From Mycolicibacterium neoaurum ATCC 25795 (GTDB lineage Bacteria; Actinomycetota; Actinomycetes; Mycobacteriales; Mycobacteriaceae): DNA of 64,000 nucleotides. A model generated the notes under the pieces. That model did not search any database. It was not told where the DNA came from and worked only from the letters and a program-made list of their open reading frames with translations. Position numbers and translations under genes: made by a program. This document shows positions 1 to 8,562 of the stretch, piece after piece. Each line of letters opens with the position of its first letter. The first letter of the stretch is position 1. The DNA lies in the NCBI RefSeq assembly GCF_000691525.1, contig NZ_JMDW01000023.1, positions 1 through 64,000 of the forward strand, read 5' to 3'.

Positions 1-111
1 CGCGACCGCCACCCCTGGTTCATCCCACCCCACACACCCGGCGGACCCGAACCGGCGCATCTACGGTCCCACGCCCGCCGCACCCTGACCGACCTACCCG
101 CCGCCGCATAA
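1..111 (+). CDS. C-terminal end of a DUF222/13E12-type HNH endonuclease (cut by window edge)
   Basis: The first 36 codons read in frame 1 to a TAA at 109-111 and encode a tail beginning RDRHPWFIPP and ending TLTDLPAAA. This Pro-rich tail after a HPWF motif is typical of the C-termini of mycobacterial 13E12-repeat (DUF222) HNH endonucleases, which follow the HNH core. The catalytic part lies left of the window and cannot be checked. These genes are multicopy in mycobacteria and often sit at genome rearrangement points. The call rests on the tail only. Confidence 0.6.
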   Translation, partial: RDRHPWFIPPHTPGGPEPAHLRSHARRTLTDLPAAA

Positions 112-163
112 CCCAAAGCCACAGCGCACCTTGACAACTGAACAGAGAAGCTGGGTCGTCCCA

Positions 164-1093
164 TCAGGAGACCTGCGCCGCCTCGTCGGCGGTGATCTTC
201 AGCACTGCCTCGTGGATGAGTGCGAGTACGGCATCGAGCACCGCGCCCGCGTGCTTGCCGCGCGCATAACTGCGCAGCACCACGCGGCGGGTCCCCAGGC
301 CTGGCACGTCGACCGTCTCGACACCGTCCTGCGGCATGCCGCGCAGCGCAAGCATCGGGATCAGCGTCATGCCCTCGCCGGCGGCCACCAGCGCCAAGGC
401 CGTCTGGGTGCCGAAGTAGCGATGCACGATCGGCTGGTTCAGCCCGATGGAGCGGCTCAGCCGTGCAGCCGCGCGAGCCGTGGCCGACGACGGCTCTACA
501 CCGACCCACGGCAATGGCAAGCGTCCCAGCTCGGTCACATCGGTAGCCAAGGTGCCGGCCGGCACGACCAGCTTCCACGGCTCGTCGAGCAGCGGTACCT
601 CGACGATGCCCGCCGGAGGGCGCTTCGGGATGTCCGCGGAGTCCAATTCGACGATGGCGGCGTCCAATTCGCCATCCTTGAGGGAGCGCATCAGCGGTTC
701 CTGGTCGGCCTCGACGACCTCGAACCGGATACCGGGCAGTTGGTGGCGCCACTCCGGGAGCATCGGCGCGATCACCACCGACAGGAAACTCTGGAACCCG
801 CCGAGGCGCATCGTGCCGTGGATCTCGGCTTCGCCTCGCTCGAGCTGCAACTGTGCCTCGGCGAGTGCACGTTCGATCTGCTGGGCGGCCTCGGCCAGGA
901 TCTGGCCCTCGTGGGTGAGCACCGAACCGTTGGTGGTGCGGGTGATCAGGACACGGTCGGTCTCCCGTTCCAACCGGGTGATCTGCTGCGACACCGCCGA
1001 CGGTGTCATCTGCAAGTCATCGGCCGCTGCGAGGACGCCGCCCTCGCGAGCCACCGCCAGCAGATAGCGCAGCCGACGCGGATCGATATTCAT
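164..1093 (-). CDS. LysR-family transcriptional regulator
   Basis: A 309-residue protein of usual LysR length. Residues 1-60 carry the winged helix-turn-helix (RRLRYLLAVAREGGVLAAAD, then MTPSAVSQQITRLE). The rest matches the LysR effector-binding fold, with a region around GGFQSFLSVVIAPML opening the periplasmic-binding-like domain. It starts at the ATG at 1093 and is divergent from the small membrane gene at 1139, with only 45 bp between them. LysR proteins usually regulate a divergent neighbour, so the membrane protein or the anion transporter beyond it are candidate targets. The effector is unknown. Confidence 0.9.
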   Translation of the reverse strand: MNIDPRRLRYLLAVAREGGVLAAADDLQMTPSAVSQQITRLERETDRVLITRTTNGSVLTHEGQILAEAAQQIERALAEAQLQLERGEAEIHGTMRLGGFQSFLSVVIAPMLPEWRHQLPGIRFEVVEADQEPLMRSLKDGELDAAIVELDSADIPKRPPAGIVEVPLLDEPWKLVVPAGTLATDVTELGRLPLPWVGVEPSSATARAAARLSRSIGLNQPIVHRYFGTQTALALVAAGEGMTLIPMLALRGMPQDGVETVDVPGLGTRRVVLRSYARGKHAGAVLDAVLALIHEAVLKITADEAAQVS

Positions 1094-1138
1094 TCAGAAA
1101 AACTACACTGACAGTACACATCTATTCAATTGTGTTTA

Positions 1139-1549
1139 ATGCGCACGGCACTGATACTTCTGCTGGCTTTGGTTGGCATGAAGGCGGTTTTGATGATTGC
1201 GGCAACCCTCGGTTGGTTCGGGGCGGCAGGCACGTTGTTTGCGTACCTGGCGGTCAGTCGTGGTTGGCTCGGCGGGAAGTCGCGCCGCTACGCAGCGCTC
1301 AACATCACGGGTGGCCTGATGGCTGGCGCGGCCGCCGCAATGTACGGCGCCTGGCCGAGCGCTGCATCGAACCTCGTCTGGGCGATGATCGGGGTCGCGT
1401 CCATGGCAACCCATCTGCGCGAGGTGCGCCACCACCGTCTGGTGCTCGTCTCGACCGTTCCTGCGCCCCGCTACTCGCTTCGGCGGGTCATCACCGCCCC
1501 GGGCACGCAGGTCGCGCCCGTCGCCGCCGAGGTGCAGACCTGCACCTGA
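1139..1549 (+). CDS. Small membrane protein, CBU_0592-like
   Basis: A 136-residue protein with about three hydrophobic segments: RTALILLLALVGMKAVLMIA, then GWFGAAGTLFAYLAV, then a segment near GGLMAGAAAAMYGAW and SNLVWAMIGVASMA. It ends in a basic and polar tail. The pattern of a GxxGxxxxxxAYL segment followed by a small-residue-rich helix resembles the CBU_0592 family of membrane proteins, whose function is unknown. An in-frame TTG at 1130 would add three residues; ATG at 1139 is preferred, although no clear ribosome binding site precedes either. It is divergent from the LysR gene. Confidence 0.6.
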   Translation: MRTALILLLALVGMKAVLMIAATLGWFGAAGTLFAYLAVSRGWLGGKSRRYAALNITGGLMAGAAAAMYGAWPSAASNLVWAMIGVASMATHLREVRHHRLVLVSTVPAPRYSLRRVITAPGTQVAPVAAEVQTCT

Positions 1550-1638
1550 GCGCACAGGATTACCGCACGCGCTGAGCGGGCACATCTCCTAGGTCACAAG
1601 TGACCTGCGCCACATCGGCGTGACGTGCAGGAGAGGCC

Positions 1639-3243
1639 ATGACCACAGAGCAGCCTGTGAAGAAGACCGATGTCGACAGTGCCTTGATGGGTGGTTCCAC
1701 CTACCGAAGTCTGGGTGAGCAACGGCTCAGTCCACAGGAAGAACGGTTCGAGAGAGGCCGCCGCACGACGGGTTTGTTCCTCGCGCCGGTCGTGGCCGCC
1801 GTGTTCCTGCTGCTGCCGCTGGATATCCCTCCGCAACAGCAGACGCTGGCCGGCGTGCTGCTCGCAGTGATCGTGCTGTGGGTGACCGAGCCGATCCCCA
1901 TTCCCATCGGCGGCCTCCTCGGAGTCGCCGTCATCGTGTTCCTCGGCGTGGCCCCCGTCGACGAGGTGTTGGCGCCTTTCGGATCATCGACGGTCTTCAC
2001 CTTCATCGGCGCGTTCATCTTGGCGCAAGCCATGCTCAAGCACGGTCTGGCCCGCAGATTCGCCTTCCGCATCCTGGCGTTGCCGCGGGTCGGGCAGTCG
2101 ACCACCGGCGTGATCCTGGCATTCGGTGCGATCACCTGTCTGTTGTCGGCGTTCGTATCCAACACGGCCACGGTCGCGATGCTGTTGCCGACCGCGATCG
2201 GCATCATCGGCGTCGTCGCGAAAATCCTGCAGGCCCAGGGAAAGGTCGCCGACGACTTCGATCCCCTGAGGCTCAAAATGGGTGCCGCGATCATGCTCAT
2301 GCTCGCCTATTCGGCCAGTGTGGGAGGACTGCTCACCCCGGTCGGCAGCCCGCCCAACCTGATCGGGCGCGGACTCATCGAGGAGGCGACCGGGGAGAAG
2401 ATCAGCTTCGGACAGTGGATGGTGCTGGCCGCCCCGATCTGTCTGGCCATGTTCCTCGTACTGGCCCTCGTCCTCATCAGGATCAACAAGCCCGAACTCA
2501 AGCGGATCGAGGGCGTCACGGAGTACGTGGCCGAGCAGCGTGCAGAGATGGGGACGCTGTCTCGTGCGGAGAAGAACACCCTGATCGCCTTCGGAATCAC
2601 GGTCACGCTGTGGGTACTGCCGGGCGTCATCGCCCTCATCTTCGGCAACGACTCGGACGTCTACACGATCGTCAGCGACCGTCTCGACGAGGGCACGGTC
2701 GCAGTCTTCGGTGCGGCGCTGCTGTTCCTGCTGCCCACCGACTGGCAGCAGCGCGAGTTCACCCTGCGCTGGAAGGATGCTGCGGCCATCGATTGGGGCA
2801 CCATCGTGCTTTTCGGTACCGGCATCATCTTCGGTTCATTGCTCGCCGACACCGGACTCGCCGAGACCATCGGTACGTCGGTGGCCGACGGTCTCGGTTT
2901 CACCAGCGTGCTGGCCATCACGATCTTCGCGGTCCTGCTGGCCATCGTCGTATCGGAGACGACGAGCAACACCGCCGCGGCCGCCGTCGTCGTGCCCATT
3001 GTCATCCCCATCGCCGTCGCAGCCGGGGTCAACCCGTTCGTCCCGGCGTTGGCCGCCACATTCGCCGCCTCGTTCGGGTTCATGCTGCCCGTGTCCACGC
3101 CGCAGAACGCCATCGTCTATGGCTCCGGCGCCGTGCCCATCACCACCATGATCCGCTCCGGGGTGACCTTCGACATTGCCGGCGCGATTCTGATCATCGC
3201 GTTGTTGCCGTTGATGGTCGCGGTGCTCGGTCTCGGCGCGTGA
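1639..3243 (+). CDS. DASS-family (SLC13) anion/Na+ symporter
   Basis: A 534-residue polytopic inner-membrane protein with about 11-12 hydrophobic segments after a 50-residue polar N-terminus. Both hallmark SNT motifs of the divalent anion:Na+ symporter family are present: VSNTATVAMLLP in the first half and TTSNTAAAAVVVP in the second. The mirrored PVGSPPNLIG and PVSTPQNAIVYG elements form the paired re-entrant loops. Family members import dicarboxylates, citrate or sulfate; the sequence does not settle which. The ATG at 1639 follows AGGAGAGG with good spacing. It could be under control of the upstream LysR gene. Confidence 0.9.
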   Translation: MTTEQPVKKTDVDSALMGGSTYRSLGEQRLSPQEERFERGRRTTGLFLAPVVAAVFLLLPLDIPPQQQTLAGVLLAVIVLWVTEPIPIPIGGLLGVAVIVFLGVAPVDEVLAPFGSSTVFTFIGAFILAQAMLKHGLARRFAFRILALPRVGQSTTGVILAFGAITCLLSAFVSNTATVAMLLPTAIGIIGVVAKILQAQGKVADDFDPLRLKMGAAIMLMLAYSASVGGLLTPVGSPPNLIGRGLIEEATGEKISFGQWMVLAAPICLAMFLVLALVLIRINKPELKRIEGVTEYVAEQRAEMGTLSRAEKNTLIAFGITVTLWVLPGVIALIFGNDSDVYTIVSDRLDEGTVAVFGAALLFLLPTDWQQREFTLRWKDAAAIDWGTIVLFGTGIIFGSLLADTGLAETIGTSVADGLGFTSVLAITIFAVLLAIVVSETTSNTAAAAVVVPIVIPIAVAAGVNPFVPALAATFAASFGFMLPVSTPQNAIVYGSGAVPITTMIRSGVTFDIAGAILIIALLPLMVAVLGLGA

Positions 3244-3293
3244 CGCGGTGTCAGCGGCGCCGGGAATGATACGCAGCGGCTAGTCTCGTCGGC

Positions 3294-3860
3294 GTGTCTG
3301 ATGACCTCTGGGCCGCCGCGACCCGTCACCCGTTCCTCGAAGCGGTGCGTGAGGGAACCGTCGCCGCATCATCCTTCGACCGGTGGCTGTCTCAGGACGC
3401 GCTGTTCGTCGCCGACCTGCTGACCTTCCAGGCGCGCCTGCTGGCCCGTGCTCCGCGCTCGGCGCAGGGTGTGTTGGCCGGCGGATGCACGGCGCTGGTC
3501 GCCGAGTTGGACTGGTTCGACGGCCATGCCGCCGACCGCGGGTTGGCCCCGGACCCCGAACCGTTACCGACCACGCTGGCCTACCGTGAGTTGTTGCGGC
3601 GGTTGGACAATGAGCCGTTCGAGGCCGCCGCCACCGGCCTGTGGGTCATCGAGCGCGTCTACCTGTTGGGCTGGACCTCCGCGAAATCCGCCGACTCGCC
3701 GTACTCCGAATTCATCGACCACTGGACGGTTCCGGAATTCGCCGAGTATGTCGATGGCCTGGCCGAGCTGGCAGAGCCGCAACGTCACGCCGATCTGGTC
3801 GACGAGGTGCTCCGGCTGGAGGTCGAATTCTGGAACATGGCCTTGGCGGACGCGTCATGA
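3294..3860 (+). CDS. TenA-family protein, probably TenA_E type
   Basis: A 188-residue all-helical TenA/thiaminase-II fold protein. The FxRWLSQDALFV motif near residue 30 supplies the conserved Asp of the pyrimidine pocket, and LEVEFWNMAL near the C-terminus supplies the conserved Glu. The active-site Cys helix seen in the next gene is replaced by GLWVIERVYLLGW, the pattern of the Cys-less TenA_E class, whose members hydrolyse amino-HMP-type thiamin breakdown products. It starts at GTG 3294 and overlaps the next gene by 4 bp (ATGA), so the two are translationally coupled. A role in thiamin pyrimidine salvage is inferred; substrate unknown. Confidence 0.8.
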   Translation: MSDDLWAAATRHPFLEAVREGTVAASSFDRWLSQDALFVADLLTFQARLLARAPRSAQGVLAGGCTALVAELDWFDGHAADRGLAPDPEPLPTTLAYRELLRRLDNEPFEAAATGLWVIERVYLLGWTSAKSADSPYSEFIDHWTVPEFAEYVDGLAELAEPQRHADLVDEVLRLEVEFWNMALADAS

Positions 3861-4471
3861 GTCTGTCAGCACAGTTGTGGGCGGCCAATGCCGACATCGT
3901 TGCCGAGGTTCTGGACAACCCCTTCGTGCGGGGGATCGGTGACGGATCGCTGGACCGAGCCGCCTTCGCCGGGTACGTCGCACAGGATGCTTTCTTCCTC
4001 GAATCCTTCGCGCGCGCTTATGCGTTGGCCCTAGTACGCAGCCCAGATACGGATTCGCTGCTGACCTTCGCCGATCTCCTCGCCGGCGTCCGTGAGGAAC
4101 TGCGTCTGCATGACTCTTATGCCGCCCGGTGGCATATCGATATGGCGGCCGTCCAACCGGCTTCGGCGACTTTGGCCTACACCGAATTCCTGCTGGCCAC
4201 CGCAGCCACCGGCGAACTCGGAGTCATCTGCGCGGCGATGACCCCCTGTATGCGGCTCTATGCGCACATCGGTTCCATGCTGGACGCCGACAAAGCCGGG
4301 CCCTACGCGGAGTGGGTGCAGACCTACGCCGACCCTGAGTTCGAAGCGGTGGCAGCGCTTTTGGAGAGGCTACTGGATCAACACGGCGAGGATGTCCCGG
4401 CGGTACGGGAGGCCTATCGCCGCGCGATGCGCTTGGAACTCCAGTTCTTCACCGCCGCGTACAGCGCCTGA
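3857..4471 (+). CDS. TenA-family thiaminase II-like protein (Cys type)
   Basis: A 204-residue TenA homologue with GYVAQDAFFLESFARAYAL holding the conserved Asp. The GVICAAMTPCMRLYAHIG segment places a Cys where TenA uses its nucleophile, and RLELQFFTAAYS near the end carries the conserved Glu. TenA enzymes hydrolyse 4-amino-5-aminomethyl-2-methylpyrimidine (salvage) or thiamin. Start ATG 3857 lies inside the stop of the preceding TenA_E-like gene. The two paralogues differ strongly, suggesting two successive steps or a heteromer; this is inference. No other thi gene is adjacent. Confidence 0.85.
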   Translation: MSLSAQLWAANADIVAEVLDNPFVRGIGDGSLDRAAFAGYVAQDAFFLESFARAYALALVRSPDTDSLLTFADLLAGVREELRLHDSYAARWHIDMAAVQPASATLAYTEFLLATAATGELGVICAAMTPCMRLYAHIGSMLDADKAGPYAEWVQTYADPEFEAVAALLERLLDQHGEDVPAVREAYRRAMRLELQFFTAAYSA

Positions 4472-4485
4472 ACCGCTACCGGTGA

Positions 4486-5049
4486 CTACGCCTGCGAACC
4501 GTGGGCGATCGCATCGACCACCGCCGCGCAGAATGCGGGCAGATCATCGGGTGACCGGCTGGTGATCAGGTTGCCGTCAACGACGACCTCCTCGTCGACC
4601 ACTGTGGCACCCGCGTTGCGCAAGTCGGTGCGCAGACTGGGATAAGAGGTGAGGGTGCGACCCTTGGCCACACCGGCCTCGACCAGCGTCCACGGTCCGT
4701 GGCAGATCACGCCAACCGGTTTACCCGATTCGACGAATGCTCGGACGAAGGCCACGGCGTCGTCATCGGAGCGCAGCTTGTCCGCATTCACGGTGCCGCC
4801 GGGTATGACGAGCCCGTCGTACTCATCCGCGCGGGCGTCCTTGACCAGGCCGTCGACGTGATAATTGCCGGACGGTTCCAGATCGTGATCACGCGCGGAA
4901 ATGTCGCCGTCCTGCAGTGACAGGAGGGTCACGGTGGCGCCGGCTTTGTCCAACGCGTCACGCGGTTCGGTCAACTCGAGGCGTTCGACACCGTCGGTAG
5001 CGAGGATGGCAACGCTCTTGTCGGCGAGTGGGGCATGTTCATCAGTCAT
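4486..5049 (-). CDS. PfpI/DJ-1 superfamily protein (type 1 glutamine amidotransferase-like)
   Basis: A 187-residue single-domain DJ-1/PfpI fold protein. The nucleophile elbow is VGVICHGPWTLVEAG, with Cys followed by His as in PfpI and YhbO. The conserved acidic residue is in DGVERLELTEP near residue 15. Homologues act as intracellular stress peptidases, glyoxalase-III or deglycase-like enzymes. The ATG at 5049 was chosen over an upstream in-frame codon at 5082 because family proteins begin close to the first beta strand (KSVAILATDG). It lies 45 bp after the SDR gene and is probably the last gene of the MarR-amidase-SDR transcript. Confidence 0.85.
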   Translation of the reverse strand: MTDEHAPLADKSVAILATDGVERLELTEPRDALDKAGATVTLLSLQDGDISARDHDLEPSGNYHVDGLVKDARADEYDGLVIPGGTVNADKLRSDDDAVAFVRAFVESGKPVGVICHGPWTLVEAGVAKGRTLTSYPSLRTDLRNAGATVVDEEVVVDGNLITSRSPDDLPAFCAAVVDAIAHGSQA

Positions 5050-5094
5050 CCGATCTGGATTCCACGGCCGCGACGCGGCCAAACACCCGGGGAT

Positions 5095-5847
5095 TCAGAA
5101 CTGCACGCCGCGGGTCAGCGCACCATCGACCAGCAGATTGGTCCCGGTGATGAAGCCGGCGGCCGGGCTGGACAGAAATACCACGGCGTTGGCGACCTCC
5201 CGGGGCGTGGCCATCCGTCCCGTCGGATTCAGCGCGAGTGCGGTCGCGAACAGTTCCGGGTCGTTCTGCTCGATCGATGACCAGACCCCGTCGGGGAAGT
5301 ACGTGTTGCCCGGACTGACGGTGTTGGCCCGTACGCCTTTGCCGGCCAGCTGGTAAGCCAGTCCCTGCGTGTAGTGGATGATTGCGGCTTTCATGGTGCC
5401 GTAAGGTCCTGCAGCAAAATCGATTTCGCGCCCGGAGACGCTCGAGATGGTCACGATTGAGCCGGAATTGCTTGCGTGCAGATGCGGCAGCGCGGCATCG
5501 ACCAGACCGATGGTGCCCATCAGATCGACCTCGAAGCTGGTGCGCCAGTTGTCCGCCGACTCCGGGATGGCCAGGGCGCTGACATTGGCCACCACGCCGT
5601 CCAGACCGCCGAGCGCCTCGGCACTTGCATCCACCCAGGCCGCGAGGGCGGCGGTGGCGCCGACATCGACAGCCGTTCCGATGGCACCACTGCCGAGTTC
5701 CTGCTGGGCCGTGGCAACAGCCTCGGAGGTGCGGGCGCAGAAGGCCACCGTCGCCCCCTCGGCGAGGAGGCCCTCGACCACCGCCCGCCCGATACCGCGG
5801 GTACCGCCGGTGACCGCGAAACGCTTGCCCTTGAGTCCGAGATCCAT
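5095..5847 (-). CDS. SDR-family NAD(P)-dependent oxidoreductase
   Basis: A 250-residue classical short-chain dehydrogenase. The nucleotide-binding TGGTRGIG motif is near residue 14, the NNAG position reads VVANVSA, and the catalytic set is SSVSG plus PYGTMKAA (YxxxK). A typical SDR tail, GTNLLVDGALTRG, closes the protein. Enzymes of this family oxidise or reduce secondary alcohols and ketones; the substrate is unknown. It is 12 bp downstream of the FmdA/AmdA amidase and probably co-transcribed, so an amide- or acyl-derived substrate is possible but unproven. Confidence 0.9.
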   Translation of the reverse strand: MDLGLKGKRFAVTGGTRGIGRAVVEGLLAEGATVAFCARTSEAVATAQQELGSGAIGTAVDVGATAALAAWVDASAEALGGLDGVVANVSALAIPESADNWRTSFEVDLMGTIGLVDAALPHLHASNSGSIVTISSVSGREIDFAAGPYGTMKAAIIHYTQGLAYQLAGKGVRANTVSPGNTYFPDGVWSSIEQNDPELFATALALNPTGRMATPREVANAVVFLSSPAAGFITGTNLLVDGALTRGVQF

Positions 5848-5859
5848 CGGTCCTGCTCC

Positions 5860-6873
5860 TCAGTAGGTGATGCTGCCCAGAGTTTTTGCGGCAGAACGAA
5901 GCTCGGCATGCACACCGCCATATGCCGCGGCGGTGGGCAACAGCTTCTTTTCGATCTTCGTCACCGAACTGTAGTTGGTGTCGACGACGTTCGCGATCGG
6001 TGCCAACGAGATCTGGGTCAGCAGCTGGTAGGCGTCGAAGCGGTCCAGCCCGTAGAGCTCCCCGAGCCAGGTGATCATCTCGACCTGTCCGGCCCGCCAG
6101 GCCTCCTCCAGCGGGCGGCCCGAGCCGATACACATCAGGTGGGTATCGGTCTCCAGTCGCGGCCACGCGGGACCGCCACCCTTGATCAGGTCGACGATCG
6201 CCGTGACGTTCATGGCGCCCTCCACGGCCGTGCCGCACGACTCGCCCTCACCCTGGCGGTAATGACCGTCGCCGAGGGAGAACAGGGCACCAGGCACGTT
6301 GACCCGCAGGTAACAGGTTGCGCCTGCGGTCATCTCCGGGGTGTCCATGTTGCCGCCGAACACGTCGGGTACCAACGAGGTGCGCACCTCTCGGCGGGCA
6401 GGGGCCACCCCCACCGTGCCGAGCATCGGGTTGGCCGGTAGTGCGACTTCGAAGTTGCTGCCGTGCGCCGAGAAGCCGACGGTGTGGGTCGCCGAATCGT
6501 ATTCGTAGATCCAGGTGCGTTCGGGCAGCGGTTCCTGAAGTGTCGGGTTGACCGGAACACTGGTCAATCCGCCGAAGAACGGGATCAGGGTGGACGCACC
6601 CCAGCCGCGGGCCGGAGTCAGGTCCACCAGATGCACGGCGAGCGTATCGCCCGGTTCGGCACCCTCGATCCAGAACGGACCGGTCTGCGGGTTGAGGTCC
6701 TCGGTGTCCAGTGCGGAACTGGCGATGTCATCGGCGCTGGTGATGCGCCCACCGTAGGCATCCTCGGTCCACAATCGCAGGGCCGTCCGTGGCTTGATCC
6801 GCATGACCGGTTCGGCACCGCCGAAGGTGAAGGCGAACTGCTCGGGTGTCGGGACGAAGGTGATGTGGTCCAT
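5860..6873 (-). CDS. Acetamidase/formamidase (FmdA/AmdA family)
   Basis: A 337-residue member of the FmdA_AmdA family, cytoplasmic enzymes that hydrolyse short amides to carboxylate and ammonia. Recognisable segments are TGPFWIEGAEPGDTLAVHLVD, DGHYRQGEGESCGTAVEGAM with its conserved DxH and Glu residues, and the C-terminal LAPIANVVDTNYSSVTKIEK. The fold is unrelated to the nitrilase-type amidase at 9362. Inducible mycobacterial acetamidase belongs to this family and is controlled by a MarR-type repressor and AmiC-type proteins, matching the MarR gene just upstream and AmiC across the divergent gap. Start is the ATG at 6873. Confidence 0.9.
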   Translation of the reverse strand: MDHITFVPTPEQFAFTFGGAEPVMRIKPRTALRLWTEDAYGGRITSADDIASSALDTEDLNPQTGPFWIEGAEPGDTLAVHLVDLTPARGWGASTLIPFFGGLTSVPVNPTLQEPLPERTWIYEYDSATHTVGFSAHGSNFEVALPANPMLGTVGVAPARREVRTSLVPDVFGGNMDTPEMTAGATCYLRVNVPGALFSLGDGHYRQGEGESCGTAVEGAMNVTAIVDLIKGGGPAWPRLETDTHLMCIGSGRPLEEAWRAGQVEMITWLGELYGLDRFDAYQLLTQISLAPIANVVDTNYSSVTKIEKKLLPTAAAYGGVHAELRSAAKTLGSITY

Positions 6874-6939
6874 GGCTCCATCCTTGTCGCACCGCGCCCG
6901 TGCGCGCCACCGATGTCCGAAAGATGTTGCAGTGCAGTG

Positions 6940-7380
6940 TTACCGAGTAGCCCGACTCTTCGTCCGCTGTCTTCCGCCGATGCTGACCCGGACTGCCGGG
7001 CCGTCAACATCCAGCCAGCTGCGTTCGACAGCCGCCATGGCCGGACGCAGTTCATCGTGCAATGCGGTGCCGCGTGCGCTGAGATACACCCGCACCTTGC
7101 GGCGGTCGAACTCATCGACCTCGCGGTACACCAGCGAACGGGACACCAGCTTGTCGACCACGCGGGTCTGGGTCGGCCCGGCGATCTGCGTGGTGGCCTG
7201 CAGTTCGGCCATCGTCAAGCCGTCACCGGATGCCAGGGCGGCGATGACGAGCCAATGGTCCAACCCGAGATCGGTACCCTGCAGTTCGGCTTCCAGGTCG
7301 GCACCGAGGCGTCGGGCAGCGCGCATCACGACGAGTGCCATCGAATTGCCTGCATCCTTTGCCGGCGACGCGCTCGACAT
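6940..7380 (-). CDS. MarR-family transcriptional regulator
   Basis: A 146-residue winged-helix MarR protein. The helix-turn-helix segment is LTMAELQATTQIAGPTQTRV and the wing is YREVDEFDRRKVRVYLSARG, which keeps the family's D-R-R pattern. The C-terminal dimerisation helix is short and ends in a basic tail. ATG 7380 is preferred because nearly all upstream in-frame sequence overlaps the divergent amiC gene. It is the first gene of the amidase-SDR-PfpI arm and faces amiC across 105 bp. By analogy with AmiA of the M. smegmatis acetamidase locus it may repress one or both arms. Confidence 0.88.
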   Translation of the reverse strand: MSSASPAKDAGNSMALVVMRAARRLGADLEAELQGTDLGLDHWLVIAALASGDGLTMAELQATTQIAGPTQTRVVDKLVSRSLVYREVDEFDRRKVRVYLSARGTALHDELRPAMAAVERSWLDVDGPAVRVSIGGRQRTKSRATR

Positions 7381-7485
7381 GACGAATATCCCCTCAAACC
7401 TTGCCGATCGCGTGTGAAGCGCGCGATACTTCCAGTTGAAAACGATAGCAGTTGTACGCCCGTAAGCACAGGTGAGGACGAGAAG
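7381..7485. promoter_or_regulatory. Divergent promoter region between MarR and amiC
   Basis: The 105-bp gap is AT-richer than its surroundings and must hold the promoters for both amide arms. It contains an inverted repeat with arms ATCGCG (7407-7412) and CGCGAT (7422-7427) around 9 bp, and two direct copies of CAGTTG at about 7433 and 7450. A purine-rich GGTGAGGACGAGAAG precedes the amiC start. Operator function is inferred from position and symmetry. Confidence 0.45.
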
Positions 7486-8562
7486 ATGACGGGTCCGCCC
7501 TCGGCAGGTGGCGACCCCGAGCGTTGGCGGATAGCCATGGTCGTCCCGCTCCAAGGACCGGGCGGGATTTTCGGACCCGCCTGCGAGGCCGTCAGTCACC
7601 TCGTCGCCCAGGACCTCAATGCCGCGGGCGGTGTCCTTGGCCGGGAAGTGCAGGTCGAGGTTGTCGACGGGGGAGCGGCGCCTGTCGTGGTCGCGGACCG
7701 GATCGATGCGCTCATCAGATCCGGCCGCATCGACGCGGTCAGCGGCTGGCACATCTCTTCGGTGCGTAACGCGCTCGCGCCGGTGGTCGCCGGACGGGTG
7801 CCCTATGCGTACCCGGCGTTGTACGAAGGGGGCGAGCGGCGGCGCGATATCTACTGCTGCGGGGAGACCCCGGACGCGCAGATCGCTCCGGCGTTGCGAT
7901 GGCTTCGCGACAATCTCGGTGCGCGTAGGTGGTTCATCGTCGGTGATGATTATGTCTGGCCGCGATCGTCGATGGATTCGGTGCGCCGCTACGCACGCGA
8001 ACTCGATCTGGACATCGTCGGCGGTCGGTTCGTCGATCTCGGCAGTGCCGATATGACAGAGGTGGTCCGCGCGGCGGTGGCATCAGGTTGTGATGCCGTT
8101 CTGATGTTGCTGGTCGGCCACGACGCCATCGAGTTCAACCGCACATGCGCCGAAATGGGCGCCGATGCGGCGTTCTTGCGGTTCAGCCCACTGATGGATG
8201 AGAGCATGCTGCTGGCCAGTGGTGATGACGGCACACGTCGACTCTTCTCGTCAGCATCCTATTTTCGCTCGATTGTAGGTGCCGGCCCGATGGAACTGCT
8301 GGGCCGCTATCTGGAGTTGCACGGTACGGCCGCGCCTCCGCTGAGCGGAATCGCCGAGTCGTGCTACGAGGGACCGCAGCTGCTTGCCCGACTCATCCAT
8401 CGGGTCGGCCGGCTGACCGATATCGCCACCGCGGACGAGATCTCGTATGAGAGCCCAAGGGGCACTGTCAAATTCCGGTACGACGGAACATCGCAGCCAG
8501 TGCACCTGGCGATCGCCGACGGGTTCGACTTCGAGGTGCTCACCACGCTGTCGCGACGCTGA
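7486..8562 (+). CDS. amiC: AmiC-type amide-binding sensor / substrate-binding protein
   Basis: A 358-residue type I periplasmic-binding-fold protein that begins almost directly with IAMVVPLQGPGGIFGPAC and has no signal peptide or lipobox. It is therefore likely cytoplasmic, like Pseudomonas AmiC, rather than an ABC transporter receptor. Characteristic pieces are the NAAGGVLGREVQVEVVDGG strand-helix and YPALYEGGERRRDIYCCGE, which resembles the amide-pocket region. In Pseudomonas AmiC sequesters the antiterminator AmiR until an amide binds; no AmiR gene is present here, so it must signal differently. The ATG at 7486 follows AGGACGAGAAG. It heads the amiC-amiS-amiE-amiB arm. Confidence 0.85.
   Translation: MTGPPSAGGDPERWRIAMVVPLQGPGGIFGPACEAVSHLVAQDLNAAGGVLGREVQVEVVDGGAAPVVVADRIDALIRSGRIDAVSGWHISSVRNALAPVVAGRVPYAYPALYEGGERRRDIYCCGETPDAQIAPALRWLRDNLGARRWFIVGDDYVWPRSSMDSVRRYARELDLDIVGGRFVDLGSADMTEVVRAAVASGCDAVLMLLVGHDAIEFNRTCAEMGADAAFLRFSPLMDESMLLASGDDGTRRLFSSASYFRSIVGAGPMELLGRYLELHGTAAPPLSGIAESCYEGPQLLARLIHRVGRLTDIATADEISYESPRGTVKFRYDGTSQPVHLAIADGFDFEVLTTLSRR

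Noticed and set aside
1878..3269. Long plus-strand frame inside the DASS transporter
   Set aside because: Arg/His-rich translation typical of a GC-rich shadow frame; the SLC13 frame has clear motifs and codon bias.
5042..6238. Minus-strand 398-codon frame over SDR and amidase
   Set aside because: It is out of frame with both recognised enzymes and has low-complexity Arg/Gly-rich sequence.
6463..7485. Long open frame extending upstream from amiC
   Set aside because: It runs antisense to the FmdA/AmdA amidase and MarR genes, has no family-like sequence, and amiC starts properly at 7486 with its own ribosome site.
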